Assembly (NCBI GenBank): GCA_021777555.1
Contig: JAJYDK010000001.1
Coordinates: 62,001 to 126,000 of the forward strand
DNA: 64,000 nt
From: Pseudomonadota bacterium
GTDB taxonomy: Bacteria > Pseudomonadota > Gammaproteobacteria > Steroidobacterales > Steroidobacteraceae
Direction of reading: 5' to 3'
This document shows, piece after piece, positions 24,963-33,885 of the stretch. The notes under the pieces were generated by a model. The model saw only the letters and a list, made by a program, of their open reading frames with translations. It did no database searches and had not been told where the DNA came from. Every line of letters starts with the position of its first letter. The stretch's first letter is position 1. Both the position numbers and the translations under genes were made by a program.

Positions 24963-25976
24963 TTGAACAGAAAAATATCGGTCGCGCCGATGATGGACTG
25001 GACGGACCGGCACTGCCGGTTCTTCCTGCGCGGCTTCTCGCCCCTCACGCTCCTCTACACGGAGATGATCACCGCCGCGGCGATCACCCGTGGGGATGCC
25101 CGGCGGCTGCTTGCCTTCGATCCGGAAGAGCATCCCATCGCGCTGCAGCTCGGCGGCAGCGATCCCGGGGAGCTCGCCCGGGCCGCCCGGATGGGAGAGG
25201 AGGCCGGTTACGATGAGATCAACTTGAACTGCGGCTGTCCGAGCGAGCGGGTGGCGAGCGGCGCCTTCGGCGCCGGTCTGATGCTCGATCCGGGGCGTGT
25301 CGCGGAGTGCGTTGCGGCGATGCGGGCGGTAGTCCGGGTGCCCGTCACCGTCAAGATGCGGATCGGTGTCGTCAGCGGCGGCGGCCCGGCCTGGCGCGGT
25401 GCGCTGGCGGATTTCGATGAGACGGACTTCGAAGCCTTGAGCGGCTTCCTCGAGCGGATTTGCCGCGCGGGATGCGAGGTGGCCATCGTGCATGCGCGCA
25501 AGGCGGTGCTCGGGGGGCTCTCGCCGAAGGACAACCGGCAGGTCCCACCCCTGCGCTACGATGTGGTGCGGCGATTGAAAGAGTCCTTCGCGGATCTGCC
25601 CGTGATCGTCAACGGTGGTTTGCGGGATGTCGCCGGCGTCCGGGAGGCATTGACCTGGTGCGATGGCGTCATGCTCGGGCGGGAGGCCTATCACCGCCCG
25701 TGGGTGCTCGCGGAGCTGCATCGGGAGCTGCGGCCGGGTGAGGCGATGAGGCCGGCGCGCGCGGAGTTGCTCGAGCGCATGGCCCGGTATGCGCAGCGGC
25801 GCATGGGCGAGGGTGAGGCGCTCTCGGCCATCACGCGGCACATGCTCGGCCTTTACTCCGGCGAGCCCGGCGCGAAGGAATATCGCCGGTTGCTCAGCGA
25901 GGGAGCGCGCCGGCCCGAGGCGGGACCGGAGCTCATCCGCGGGGCTGCTTCGCTTGTGAGCGCTGCTCGCGTATAA
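24963..25976 (+). CDS. dusA: tRNA-dihydrouridine synthase A
   Basis: A 337-residue FMN enzyme reducing uridine to dihydrouridine in the tRNA D-loop (positions 20/20a in characterised DusA). The start VAPMMDWTDRHCRFF is the DusA signature; the catalytic Cys lies in NLNCGCPSERV; KMRIGV, VIVNGGL and GVMLGREAYHRPW are FMN-binding parts of the TIM barrel, followed by the helical tRNA-binding domain. The only usable start is TTG 24963, since the frame has a TAA at 24927; the ribosome site is weak. The AT-richer stretch just upstream (about 24890-24950) probably contains its promoter. Confidence 0.92.
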   Translation: MNRKISVAPMMDWTDRHCRFFLRGFSPLTLLYTEMITAAAITRGDARRLLAFDPEEHPIALQLGGSDPGELARAARMGEEAGYDEINLNCGCPSERVASGAFGAGLMLDPGRVAECVAAMRAVVRVPVTVKMRIGVVSGGGPAWRGALADFDETDFEALSGFLERICRAGCEVAIVHARKAVLGGLSPKDNRQVPPLRYDVVRRLKESFADLPVIVNGGLRDVAGVREALTWCDGVMLGREAYHRPWVLAELHRELRPGEAMRPARAELLERMARYAQRRMGEGEALSAITRHMLGLYSGEPGAKEYRRLLSEGARRPEAGPELIRGAASLVSAARV

Positions 25977-25977
25977 T
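25949..25977 (+). promoter_or_regulatory. Putative promoter of the cyclase-FHA gene
   Basis: A perfect TATAAT at 25972-25977 lies at the very end of dusA, 54 bases before the TTG start of the cyclase gene. The -35 at 17-base spacing (TTCGCT, 25949-25954) is poor, so an activator or extended contacts may be needed. Confidence 0.5.
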
Positions 25978-26031
25978 TCGCTGGGAGACGCATGGCCATG
26001 ATCATTACATCCAACAGGTGGGGGAGAATGG

Positions 26032-26943
26032 TTGGCTGCGCACGCCATGGGTGAGGAGGTCGAAGTCGCCGTACTGTTCGCCGACGTGGTGGGCTCGACC
26101 CGCCTCTACGAGCGGATGGGCGATCAGCGGGCGCGCGATCTCGTCTCAACGTGCATCGAGGTGATGCGTGAGGCGACCGAGGAGCACGGCGGCACGGTCG
26201 TCAAGACCATCGGCGATGAGGTCATGGCCACCTTCCCGAGCGCCGATCAGGCGCTCTCCGCCGCCGCCCAGATGCAGAAGCACATCGTGGGCCACTCGGG
26301 ACTGCGCGTCGACGGCCAGCCGGTGGCGATCCGCATCGGCTGCCACTTCGGTCCGGTCATGGCCGAGAGTCAGGACATCTTCGGCGTCACCGTCCATACC
26401 GCCAACCGCATGACCAGCCAGGCGAAGGCGGGCCAGGTCATCATCACCGAGGCCACCGTCGCCCGGCTCTCGCCCCAATGGCGCAGCGCCTGTCGACTGA
26501 TCGACAACGCGCCGATCAAGGGGCAGGGAAACGAGGTGCCGCTCTACGAAGTGCTCTGGCAGGCCGACGATGTGACGAGCATGGTCCGCCAGGTGCCGCT
26601 GTCGGCCGATCAGTCCTGCAGCGTGCGCCTGAAGCTCTGGTGGCTCGACCGCGAGATCACGATAGACGAGCAACACTCCGTGCTCACCATCGGGCGCGCC
26701 GATGAGAACGACCTGGTGGTCAAGGGCAGCCTCATCTCGCGGCTGCACGCGCGCATCGAATTCGCGCGCCACAAGTTCATGCTGATCGACCACAGCACCA
26801 ACGGCACCTTCGTGCGCGCGGCCACCGGCGAGGAGTCCTTCGTGCGCCGCGATACGCTGCAGCTGAAGGGGGCCGGTACGATCGGTCTCGGGCGCCTGCC
26901 GGAGGCCGAATCCGCGCAGACGATCCGCTTCGTCTGCGAGTGA
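26032..26943 (+). CDS. Class III adenylate/guanylate cyclase with C-terminal FHA domain
   Basis: A 303-residue soluble protein. Residues about 8-175 form a class III nucleotidyl cyclase domain: metal-binding Asp in VLFADVVGSTRLYE and in TIGDEVMATF, and the later HTANRMTSQAK segment. Residues about 215-290 form an FHA phosphothreonine-binding domain (TIGRADENDLVV, SRLHARIEF, STNGTFVR). The start is TTG 26032 with GGGGGAG upstream; ATG 26047 is an alternative without a ribosome site. The FHA part suggests recruitment by a phosphorylated partner; a Ser/Thr kinase is encoded at 40028. It makes cAMP or possibly cGMP; the substrate is not certain. Confidence 0.87.
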   Translation: MAAHAMGEEVEVAVLFADVVGSTRLYERMGDQRARDLVSTCIEVMREATEEHGGTVVKTIGDEVMATFPSADQALSAAAQMQKHIVGHSGLRVDGQPVAIRIGCHFGPVMAESQDIFGVTVHTANRMTSQAKAGQVIITEATVARLSPQWRSACRLIDNAPIKGQGNEVPLYEVLWQADDVTSMVRQVPLSADQSCSVRLKLWWLDREITIDEQHSVLTIGRADENDLVVKGSLISRLHARIEFARHKFMLIDHSTNGTFVRAATGEESFVRRDTLQLKGAGTIGLGRLPEAESAQTIRFVCE

Positions 26944-26950
26944 TCCAGCC

Positions 26951-26974
26951 GGCCGCGCCCCGAAGGGCGCGGCC
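26951..26974. terminator. Hairpin between convergent cyclase and pckG genes
   Basis: GGCCGCGCCC, loop CGAA, GGGCGCGGCC is a perfect 10-bp stem with a stable tetraloop in the 38 bases between the two stops. It lacks a T-run but is placed to act in both directions. Confidence 0.6.
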
Positions 26975-26981
26975 GCCTTCC

Positions 26982-28754
26982 TCAGCCGAGCCCCGAGGCC
27001 GTGCGCTCGAGCTCCGAGAGCATCTCGCGGGGCAGCCGCTCCCCGTACTGCGAGAGATACGCGCGCGTTTCGGTGACTTCCCGGCGCCAGAGCTCGGTAT
27101 CCACCGAGAGCAGTGCGCTCAGCGCCTCGGGCTCGACGTCGAGTCCGGCGGTGTTGAGATCCTCGGGGCGCGGCAGCAGGCCGATGCCGCGATCGATCGC
27201 CTGGGCCTTCCCCGCGCAGCGCTCGAGCATCCAGGCGAGCACCCGCAGGTTCTCCCCGAATCCCGGCCACAGGAACTTGCCCTGCGGGTCGCGCCGGAAC
27301 CAGTTGACGTGGAAGAGCCGTGGCGGATTGGCGAGCCCGGCGCCCACCTTGAGCCAGTGCCGCCAGTAATCGGCGAAGTTGTAGCCGCAAAACGGCTGCA
27401 TCGCCATCGGGTCGCGGCGCACCACACCGACCTGACCGACCGCCGCGGCGGTGGTCTCGGATGCGACCGATGCGCCGACCAGTACGCCGTGGGCCCAGTC
27501 GCGCGCCTCATACACCAGGGGCGCGACCTCCCTGCGCCGCCCGCCGAAGACGATGGCCGATATGGGCACGCCTCGCGGATCGTCGGTGTGCGGGGAGTAG
27601 CTCGGATTGCGCCGGGCGGATACGGTGAAGCGTGAATTCGGATGGGCGGCGGGCCCGCTGGCGGCATCGTACGGCCGGCCCCGCCAGTCGATGCGCGGCA
27701 CCCCCGAGGGCAGGCCCTCCCACCACGGCTGATTGTCGGCCGTGAGCGCCACGTTCGTGAACAGGGTGTCGCGCCGGATCATGTCGAAGGCGTTGCGGTT
27801 GGTCTCCCGATTGGTCCCGGGCACCACGCCGAAATAGCCGGCTTCCGGGTTGATGGCCCAGAGCCGCCCGTCGCGGCCGGGATGGAGCCACGCGATGTCA
27901 TCGCCCACCGTGAAGACCTTCCAGCCGGGCATGGAGTTCGGCGGAATCAACATGGCGAGGTTGGTCTTGCCGCAGGCCGAGGGGAAGGCCGCCGCGATGT
28001 AGTGCGTCTCGCCGCGCGGATTCTGCAGCCCGACGATGAGCATGTGCTCGGCGAGCCAGCCTTCCTCGCGCGCCTGCCAGCTCGCGATGCGCAGCGCATG
28101 GCATTTCTTGCCGAGCAGCGCGTTGCCGCCGTATCCCGAGCCGTAGCTCTCGATCGAGAGCTCCTCCGGGAAGTGCATGATGAAGCGGCGGTTCGGGTCG
28201 AGCTCGCCGGTCGAGTGCAGGCCGCGCACGAAACACCCCTCGTGCGCGATGCGCTCGAGCGCCGGCCGGCCGGCGTGTGTCATGATCAACATGTTGATCG
28301 CGACATAGGCGCTGTCGGTGATCTCCACGCCGCAGCGCGCGAGCGGCGAGCTCACCGGGCCCATGCAGTAGGGAATCACGTAGAGCGTGCGACCGCGCAT
28401 GCAGCCGCGGAACAGCTCGCGCATCTTGCCGTGCGCCGCCTCCGGGTCCATCCAGTTGTTGTTGGGACCGGCATCCTCCTGCGAGCGGGTGCAGATGTAG
28501 GTCAGGTGCTCGACACGCGCCACATCGGAGGGGCTCGAGCGATACAGATGACAGCCGGGGTAAGTCTCCGGGTCGAGCCGGGTGAGCTCACCGTCGCGCA
28601 CCAGGCGCGCGGTCAGGGCCTCGCGCTCGGCGTCAGTGCCCTCGCACCAGTACACCTCGGCGGGCTCAGTCAGGGCGCGAACCGACTCCACCCACTCGGC
28701 GACGGGCCGGCTGAGATGCGCGAGGGGAGTCGGTAGGGGAGAGGCGGTGGCCAT
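26982..28754 (-). CDS. pckG: Phosphoenolpyruvate carboxykinase (GTP)
   Basis: A 590-residue cytoplasmic enzyme making PEP from oxaloacetate and GTP, the entry step of gluconeogenesis. Family marks are the P-loop with the reactive Cys (AAFPSACGKTNLAML), the mobile ENP-containing C-terminal part, GYGGNALLGKKCHALRIAS, and FSVSARRNPS-like substrate loops; the length is typical of the GTP form. ATG 28754 has AGAGGA upstream and starts MATASPLPTP; the open frame beyond is leader. It points away from dinG, and a -10 (TATACT, minus strand 28862-28857) lies about 100 bases upstream. Confidence 0.93.
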   Translation of the reverse strand: MATASPLPTPLAHLSRPVAEWVESVRALTEPAEVYWCEGTDAEREALTARLVRDGELTRLDPETYPGCHLYRSSPSDVARVEHLTYICTRSQEDAGPNNNWMDPEAAHGKMRELFRGCMRGRTLYVIPYCMGPVSSPLARCGVEITDSAYVAINMLIMTHAGRPALERIAHEGCFVRGLHSTGELDPNRRFIMHFPEELSIESYGSGYGGNALLGKKCHALRIASWQAREEGWLAEHMLIVGLQNPRGETHYIAAAFPSACGKTNLAMLIPPNSMPGWKVFTVGDDIAWLHPGRDGRLWAINPEAGYFGVVPGTNRETNRNAFDMIRRDTLFTNVALTADNQPWWEGLPSGVPRIDWRGRPYDAASGPAAHPNSRFTVSARRNPSYSPHTDDPRGVPISAIVFGGRRREVAPLVYEARDWAHGVLVGASVASETTAAAVGQVGVVRRDPMAMQPFCGYNFADYWRHWLKVGAGLANPPRLFHVNWFRRDPQGKFLWPGFGENLRVLAWMLERCAGKAQAIDRGIGLLPRPEDLNTAGLDVEPEALSALLSVDTELWRREVTETRAYLSQYGERLPREMLSELERTASGLG

Positions 28755-28819
28755 GCTCGAGTCCTCTTCGTTGCGGTGCTCGGGCACGGCATGCGGCCCC
28801 CCCGTGCACCTGCGGTGAA

Positions 28820-28862
28820 GGGACGAGTCGCCGACCCGTCCCGGATGATCTTTCTCAGTATA
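28820..28862 (-). promoter_or_regulatory. Putative pckG promoter and leader hairpin
   Basis: On the minus strand TATACT at 28862-28857 is a good -10; the -35 region is poor. Just downstream, 28842-28820 can fold into a 10-bp stem with one mismatch (GGGACG...CGTCCC arms), which would lie in the 5' leader of pckG. Nothing else was recognised in the 333-base gap 28755-29087. Confidence 0.4.
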
Positions 28863-29087
28863 TCCGCGCGGCTCCCGTCCCTTCATAAAGTACGATGAAA
28901 GGCCCCGATTTGTTCCATAATCGCACATCGTCACCGTGCAGCATTTTCAGGTTGAACCGGTGGTGGCGCTCGAGACTCCTGCGAGACCCGCACCAGATGG
29001 CAGACGGCGGCTGCGCCCGAGGGGAGCCCGCTGAGATCCGCCCGACGAAGCCGGAAGTGGCGCCGGGAAACCCCGTAAAATGGCGCC

Positions 29088-31064
29088 ATGTTGGATCTAG
29101 AGGACATCTTCGGAGCGGGCGGACCGCTCGAGCGGGCATTGCCGGCGTTCAACGTTCGCGGCCAGCAGTTGCTCATGGCCGAGCGGGTCTTCGCCGCCAT
29201 CGCGCGGCGCGAGGCGCTGGTGGTCGAGGCCGGCACCGGTACCGGCAAGACCTTCGCCTACCTGGTGCCGGCGCTGCTCTCGGGCGCGCGGGTGCTCATC
29301 TCCACCGGCACGCGCACGCTCCAGGACCAGCTCTTCGCGAAGGATCTGCCGCTGATCGGCAGAGCGCTCGGCAGGCCGGCCAAGGTCGCGCTGCTGAAGG
29401 GCCGCGGCAATTACCTGTGCCGCTACCGCCTGGCGCAATCGGCGCAGCCCCTGCCTCTGGAGAGCCCGGATGGCGCGCATCCGGAAGCGGACGGCGACGC
29501 GATGGAGCGCGTTCGCCGTTGGGCGCTCGCGACCCGCAGCGGTGACCTGGCGGAGGTGGCGGGACTGGCCGACTCCGATCCGATCTGGGCTCAGGTCACC
29601 TCGACGCGCGACAACTGCCTCGGCACGCGCTGCCCGGAGCTCTCGCGGTGCCACGTCGCGCTCGCGCGCCGCAGCGCATTGGATGCCGACATCGTGATCG
29701 TGAACCATCACCTGCTGTTGGCGGATCTCGCGCTGAAGGAGGATGGTTTCGGGGACCTTCTCGGCGCGGCGGACGCGGTCATTCTCGATGAGGCGCATCA
29801 GATCCCCGATCTCGCCACGCAGTTCTTCGGCGCCCAGGTGAGCAGCCGCCGCATCGAGGCGCTGTTGAGCGATGTGCAGGGGCGGCTTCACGCCAAGGGT
29901 GAGCGCAGCGCAATGCCTGCCGAGGCGCGGGAGGTCGCAGAGGCGATCCGCGCCGTGCAGGCGTGTCTCGTACGCGTGTCCGCGGCGCTCGCCGGGTGCA
30001 CCGGCCGGCTCGACTGGGCCGAGACGCAGACGCGGATCGGGTCGCTCGTCGAGGCGCTCACCGCCCGGCTCGCCGCCCTGACCGAGCGGCTGCGCGAGCT
30101 TGGTGAGCAGACCCCGGCGGCGGCTCTGGCGGAGCGGTCCGCGGAGCTCACCGCGGGCCTCGAGCGCATCGGGGCGACGCAGGAGCAGGAGGGCGCGCGC
30201 TCCATCGAAGTCTCGGCGCGGGGGTTTTCCTTGAGTCTCATGCCCTTCGATATCGCCCCGCGCTTTCAGGCGCTCGTCACGGCGCGTCGCTGCGCCTGGA
30301 TTTTCACCTCCGCGACGCTCTCGATCGGCGAGGACTTCAGCCATTTCACCGCGCGCCTCGGTCTCGCGTGCGACACGCTGAAGATCGACAGCCCCTTCGA
30401 CTATGCGCGCCAGAGCCTGCTCTTTCTGCCGCAGGGATTGCCCGAGCCACAATCGCGGGCACATCTCACCGCGGTCCTCGAGCTCGCCCGGGAGCTGATC
30501 GAAGCGGCGCGGGGCGGCGCGTTCGTGCTCTTCACGAGCCACCGCTCGCTCTCGCAGGCCGCGGCGCACTGGCGCGCCTCGGGCGCGGCGGGGCGGTATC
30601 GGCTGCTGGTGCAGGGCGAGGCGCCGCGCGAGCGGCTCCTTGAGGCGTTCCGCGGGGACGGCAACGCCGTGTTGTTCGGGACTGCCAGCTTCTGGGAGGG
30701 CGTGGACGTCAAGGGCAGTGCGCTGCGGCTGGTCATCATCGAGAAGCTGCCGTTCGCCTCGCCCGAGGATCCGTTGGTGCGCGCGCGGATCTCGCATCTG
30801 AGCTCCACCGGAGGCAACGCGTTTCGCGATTATCAGCTGCCGGAGGCGGCGCTCGCGCTGAAACAGGGCGTGGGGCGGCTGATCCGCAGCGAGGAGGATC
30901 ACGGCGCCGTGGTGATCTGCGACCCGCGCCTGACGGGCCGGGGATACGGCAAGGTGTTTCTCGCGGCGCTGCCGCCGATGACTCGCACCCGCGACGGCCT
31001 GCAGGCTCTGGAGTTTCTTCGGCAACACGTGCCGGCGGCGCCGGCCAGGGCGGAGGCTTCATGA
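29088..31064 (+). CDS. DinG/YoaA-family ATP-dependent DNA helicase
   Basis: A 658-residue XPD-like superfamily 2 helicase. Walker A is EAGTGTGKT at about residues 48-56, the Walker B DEAH box is in VILDEAHQIPD, and a C-terminal helicase domain carries FWEGVDVKG and QGVGRLIRS. Four cysteines (C111, C177, C182, C188) are spaced like the iron-sulfur cluster ligands of XPD and DinG. The short N-terminus without an exonuclease domain fits YoaA better than Gram-positive DinG. Likely role is unwinding damaged or stalled DNA. Its stop overlaps the tsaB start (ATGA). Confidence 0.9.
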   Translation: MLDLEDIFGAGGPLERALPAFNVRGQQLLMAERVFAAIARREALVVEAGTGTGKTFAYLVPALLSGARVLISTGTRTLQDQLFAKDLPLIGRALGRPAKVALLKGRGNYLCRYRLAQSAQPLPLESPDGAHPEADGDAMERVRRWALATRSGDLAEVAGLADSDPIWAQVTSTRDNCLGTRCPELSRCHVALARRSALDADIVIVNHHLLLADLALKEDGFGDLLGAADAVILDEAHQIPDLATQFFGAQVSSRRIEALLSDVQGRLHAKGERSAMPAEAREVAEAIRAVQACLVRVSAALAGCTGRLDWAETQTRIGSLVEALTARLAALTERLRELGEQTPAAALAERSAELTAGLERIGATQEQEGARSIEVSARGFSLSLMPFDIAPRFQALVTARRCAWIFTSATLSIGEDFSHFTARLGLACDTLKIDSPFDYARQSLLFLPQGLPEPQSRAHLTAVLELARELIEAARGGAFVLFTSHRSLSQAAAHWRASGAAGRYRLLVQGEAPRERLLEAFRGDGNAVLFGTASFWEGVDVKGSALRLVIIEKLPFASPEDPLVRARISHLSSTGGNAFRDYQLPEAALALKQGVGRLIRSEEDHGAVVICDPRLTGRGYGKVFLAALPPMTRTRDGLQALEFLRQHVPAAPARAEAS

Positions 31065-31741
31065 GGCTGCTCGCCCTCGACACGGCGACGGAGAACTGCT
31101 CCGCGGCGCTGCTCATCGGCGCTCAGCTGCTCACGCGCGAAGCGGAATTCGCGCGCGGCCATGCCGAGCACATCCTGCCCATGATCGATGCGTTGCTGGC
31201 CGAGTCCGGCATGACGCTCGGGCAGATCGAGGCCATCGCCTTTGGCCGCGGACCGGGCTCGTTCACGGGGGTGCGCCTGGCCGCGGGCATCGTCCAGGGG
31301 CTCGCCTTCGGGGCGGGCCTGCCCGTGGTGCCGGTTTCGGACCTCGAGGCGCTCGCCCTGCGAGGCTTCGACCTCGATCCGGCCGTCGAGCGCATCCTGG
31401 TCTGCAATGATGCGCGCATGCGGGAGGTGTACTGGGGCTGCTTCGCACAGGAGCGGGGGCTGCCCGTCGCGCTGGGACCCGAGCAGGTCGGTCCGCCCGA
31501 GAGCGTCCGGCTGCCCGGGGGCGGCCCGGCTGCGGGCATCGGCCGGGGATTCAGCGCGTATCCGCAGCTTGCCGCGCTCGAGGGGGTCGCGGTGCGCCCG
31601 CCCTGGGAGCGGCTCCTGCCACGGGCCGCGGAGATCGCCCGCCTGGCGGTGCGGGAGGTGAGCGCCGGGAGGCTTGCCGATCCCGAGGCGGCCTTGCCCG
31701 TGTACCTCAGGGACAACGTGGCCCGGCCGTCATCGTCTTGA
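31061..31741 (+). CDS. tsaB: tRNA threonylcarbamoyladenosine biosynthesis protein TsaB
   Basis: A 226-residue ASKHA-fold protein, partner of TsaD/TsaE in making the t6A37 modification on ANN-reading tRNAs. The start MRLLALDTATENCSAALL and the motifs ARGHAEHILPMID and FGRGPGSFTGVRLAAG are typical of TsaB. It lacks the TsaD metal-binding HxxxH. The pairing with a DinG/YoaA-like helicase immediately upstream is common in gammaproteobacteria. Length is as expected. Confidence 0.93.
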   Translation: MRLLALDTATENCSAALLIGAQLLTREAEFARGHAEHILPMIDALLAESGMTLGQIEAIAFGRGPGSFTGVRLAAGIVQGLAFGAGLPVVPVSDLEALALRGFDLDPAVERILVCNDARMREVYWGCFAQERGLPVALGPEQVGPPESVRLPGGGPAAGIGRGFSAYPQLAALEGVAVRPPWERLLPRAAEIARLAVREVSAGRLADPEAALPVYLRDNVARPSSS

Positions 31742-31764
31742 AATGTGACCGCGCATGAGTGGCA

Positions 31765-31798
31765 CTGTCATGATTCTGCAACAATATTCCTTTCAAAT
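31765..31798 (+). promoter_or_regulatory. Pho box and -10 of phoB
   Basis: CTGTCATGATTCTGCAAC (31765-31782) is a two-half-site Pho box (CTGTCAT, CTGCAAC, 4-base gap). TCAAAT follows after exactly 10 bases (31793-31798) as -10. Transcription would start near 31805, about 20 bases before the phoB ATG, consistent with PhoB autoregulation. Confidence 0.75.
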
Positions 31799-31822
31799 GA
31801 CGGCGCACTGCAGGTCCGCGCC

Positions 31823-32518
31823 ATGTCGGGAAAATTGATCCTCATAGTGGAAGACGAGCATGCGATCCGCCAGATGATCGCTTTCGGGCTCAGGCGAGCG
31901 GGCTTCGACGTGCGCGAGGCGGCCGACTGCCGCGAGGCGCGCCAGTCGCTCGCCGACCAGCGTCCGGACCTGATGCTGGTCGATTGGATGCTGCCGGACA
32001 TGAGCGGCCTCGAGCTGACGCGGGCGGTCAAGCGTGACCGCCAGACTCGCGAGCTCCCGATCATCATGCTGACCGCGCGGGCCGAGGAGGGTGACAAGGT
32101 GACCGGTCTCGAGAACGGCGCCGATGATTACATCACCAAGCCGTTCTCCCCCCGCGAGCTCGTGGCGCGCATCAATGCGGTGTTGCGCCGGGCGGGCGCG
32201 ACGGGGCTCGATCACGTCGTGGAGTTCGAGGCGCTCAAGCTCGACCAGCAGGGCCAGCGGATCACGGTCGATGGCCAGACGGTGCCCCTCGGTCCCACCG
32301 AGTACCGTATGCTCGAGTTCTTCATGACGCACCCCGAGCGGGTCTTCAGCCGAGATCAATTGCTCGACCGGCTCTGGGGAGGCAACGTCTATGTGGAGGA
32401 GCGCACCATCGACGTGCATGTGCGCAGGCTCCGCAAGTCTCTCGAGAAATACGGGCTCGACCGGTTCGTGCAGACCGTGCGCGGATCCGGGTACCGGTTC
32501 TCCGCCAAGGCGGAGTGA
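31823..32518 (+). CDS. phoB: Phosphate regulon response regulator PhoB
   Basis: A 231-residue OmpR-class regulator. The receiver domain has acidic pocket residues E10-D11, phosphoacceptor D54 (LVDWMLPDMSG) and the conserved Lys in ITKPFSPREL; the winged-helix domain ends with the RTIDVHVRRLRKSLE recognition region and VRGSGYRFS. Together with the Pho box upstream and phoR and phoU downstream it is clearly PhoB. I start at ATG 31823 (MSGKLILIVEDE); the frame opens earlier but that part contains the promoter. Confidence 0.95.
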   Translation: MSGKLILIVEDEHAIRQMIAFGLRRAGFDVREAADCREARQSLADQRPDLMLVDWMLPDMSGLELTRAVKRDRQTRELPIIMLTARAEEGDKVTGLENGADDYITKPFSPRELVARINAVLRRAGATGLDHVVEFEALKLDQQGQRITVDGQTVPLGPTEYRMLEFFMTHPERVFSRDQLLDRLWGGNVYVEERTIDVHVRRLRKSLEKYGLDRFVQTVRGSGYRFSAKAE

Positions 32519-33837
32519 TGCGCACGGCCGCTCAAGCCTGGTGGTTCGCGGCCGCCCGGCTGATCGTCGCGGTGCTGATCGGCCTGATCCTCGGCGCGCT
32601 GCTGCACAGTCCCTGGGCGGGCGTTGCCTGTGCGCTCGCGGCGTACCTCGCCTGGCAGCTGATCGTGCTCGCGCGCGTCGATTGGTGGCTGCATCATCGC
32701 AGCGTCTCGGAGCCGCCGGAGACCGGAGGCGTCTGGGGCAGGGTGATCTCGCAGATCGTGCGTCTGCACCGGCGCAAGCGTTTCCACAAGGAGCGCTTCG
32801 TGCAGCTGATGCGCCAGTTGCGCCTCTCGACCGCCGCGCTCCCCAATGGGGTGGTGATCCTCGATGCCCAGCGCGAGATCGTCTGGTTCAACCGCATGGC
32901 GGGGCGTCTCCTCGGACTGCGGCCCACCGTGGACCTGGGGTTGCGCATCGAGAACCTGCTGCGCGAGCCGCAGTTCACGCGGTATCTGGCGAAAGGGGAT
33001 TTTGCGAACCCCGTGGTGATTCGCCGCTCATCCCCGAAGGAGAGTTACCTGTCGCTGCAGCTCGTGCCCTACGGTGAGGGCGAGCAGCTGCTGCTCGCGA
33101 CCGATGTCTCGCGGCAGATGCGGCTCGAGGCGGTGCGCCGGGACTTCGTCGCCAACGCCTCGCACGAGTTGCGCTCGCCCCTCACGGTGATCTCCGGTTA
33201 CCTCGAGACGCTCAGCCAGGACCCCGCGCTCGATGCGGAGCTCGGCTCTCCCGTGGCGGAGATGCGCCGCCAGGCGCAGCGCATGACCGCCATCATCCAC
33301 GACCTGCTCGAGCTCTCGCGTCTCGAGGAGACCGATGAGCGTGTCGGTGGCGAGCCGCTCGACATGGCGGCGCTGATGGCGATTCTGCGCAAGGACGTGC
33401 TGGCCCGCCCGAGCCATCCCCGGGAGGTTCGCGTGCGCGTCGACTCCGATGCCGCCCTGGTGGGCAAGGAATCCGAGATCCATTCGGCGCTCGCCAACCT
33501 GGTCGACAACGCCGCCAAGTACACCCCGCCCGAGGGCTCGGTGGAGATGTGCTGGTGGGTGGACGCCGAGGGAGGGCACTTCGCCGTGACCGACACCGGC
33601 ATCGGCATCCCGCCCGAGCACATCCCACGGCTCACCGAGCGCTTCTATCGCGTCGACCCGGGTCGCTCGCGCGCGACCGGAGGATCGGGGCTCGGGCTCG
33701 CGATCGTCAAGCATGTTCTTCAGCGTCATGGGGCGGAGCTCGAGGTCCAGAGCACCCCCGGTCAGGGGAGCACCTTCACCTGTCACTTCCCGCCCGAGCG
33801 GGTGCGCATCGCGGACGAATCGCTCCTGCACGGCTAG
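32518..33837 (+). CDS. phoR: Phosphate regulon sensor histidine kinase PhoR
   Basis: A 439-residue membrane kinase. Two N-terminal helices (WFAAARLIVAVLIGLILGAL; WAGVACALAAYLAWQLIVL) are followed by a PAS domain (ALPNGVVILDAQREIVWFN), the HisKA segment with H216 (NASHELRSPLTVISGYLE) and a HATPase domain with N box (ALANLVDNAAKY), DTGIGIP and GGSGLGLAIVKH. No large periplasmic sensor is present, as usual for PhoR, which senses through Pst and PhoU. ATG 32518 overlaps the phoB stop (TGATG); GTG 32515 is an alternative. Confidence 0.94.
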   Translation: MRTAAQAWWFAAARLIVAVLIGLILGALLHSPWAGVACALAAYLAWQLIVLARVDWWLHHRSVSEPPETGGVWGRVISQIVRLHRRKRFHKERFVQLMRQLRLSTAALPNGVVILDAQREIVWFNRMAGRLLGLRPTVDLGLRIENLLREPQFTRYLAKGDFANPVVIRRSSPKESYLSLQLVPYGEGEQLLLATDVSRQMRLEAVRRDFVANASHELRSPLTVISGYLETLSQDPALDAELGSPVAEMRRQAQRMTAIIHDLLELSRLEETDERVGGEPLDMAALMAILRKDVLARPSHPREVRVRVDSDAALVGKESEIHSALANLVDNAAKYTPPEGSVEMCWWVDAEGGHFAVTDTGIGIPPEHIPRLTERFYRVDPGRSRATGGSGLGLAIVKHVLQRHGAELEVQSTPGQGSTFTCHFPPERVRIADESLLHG

Positions 33838-33885
33838 CCGGCGCCGGTTGGGTTATCATCGTGCGCATATCCGGAGGCACCATCG

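Noticed and set aside
29097-31028. A 643-residue minus-strand open frame over the helicase
   Set aside because: Shadow of the dinG-like gene; no recognisable motif and Arg-rich composition.
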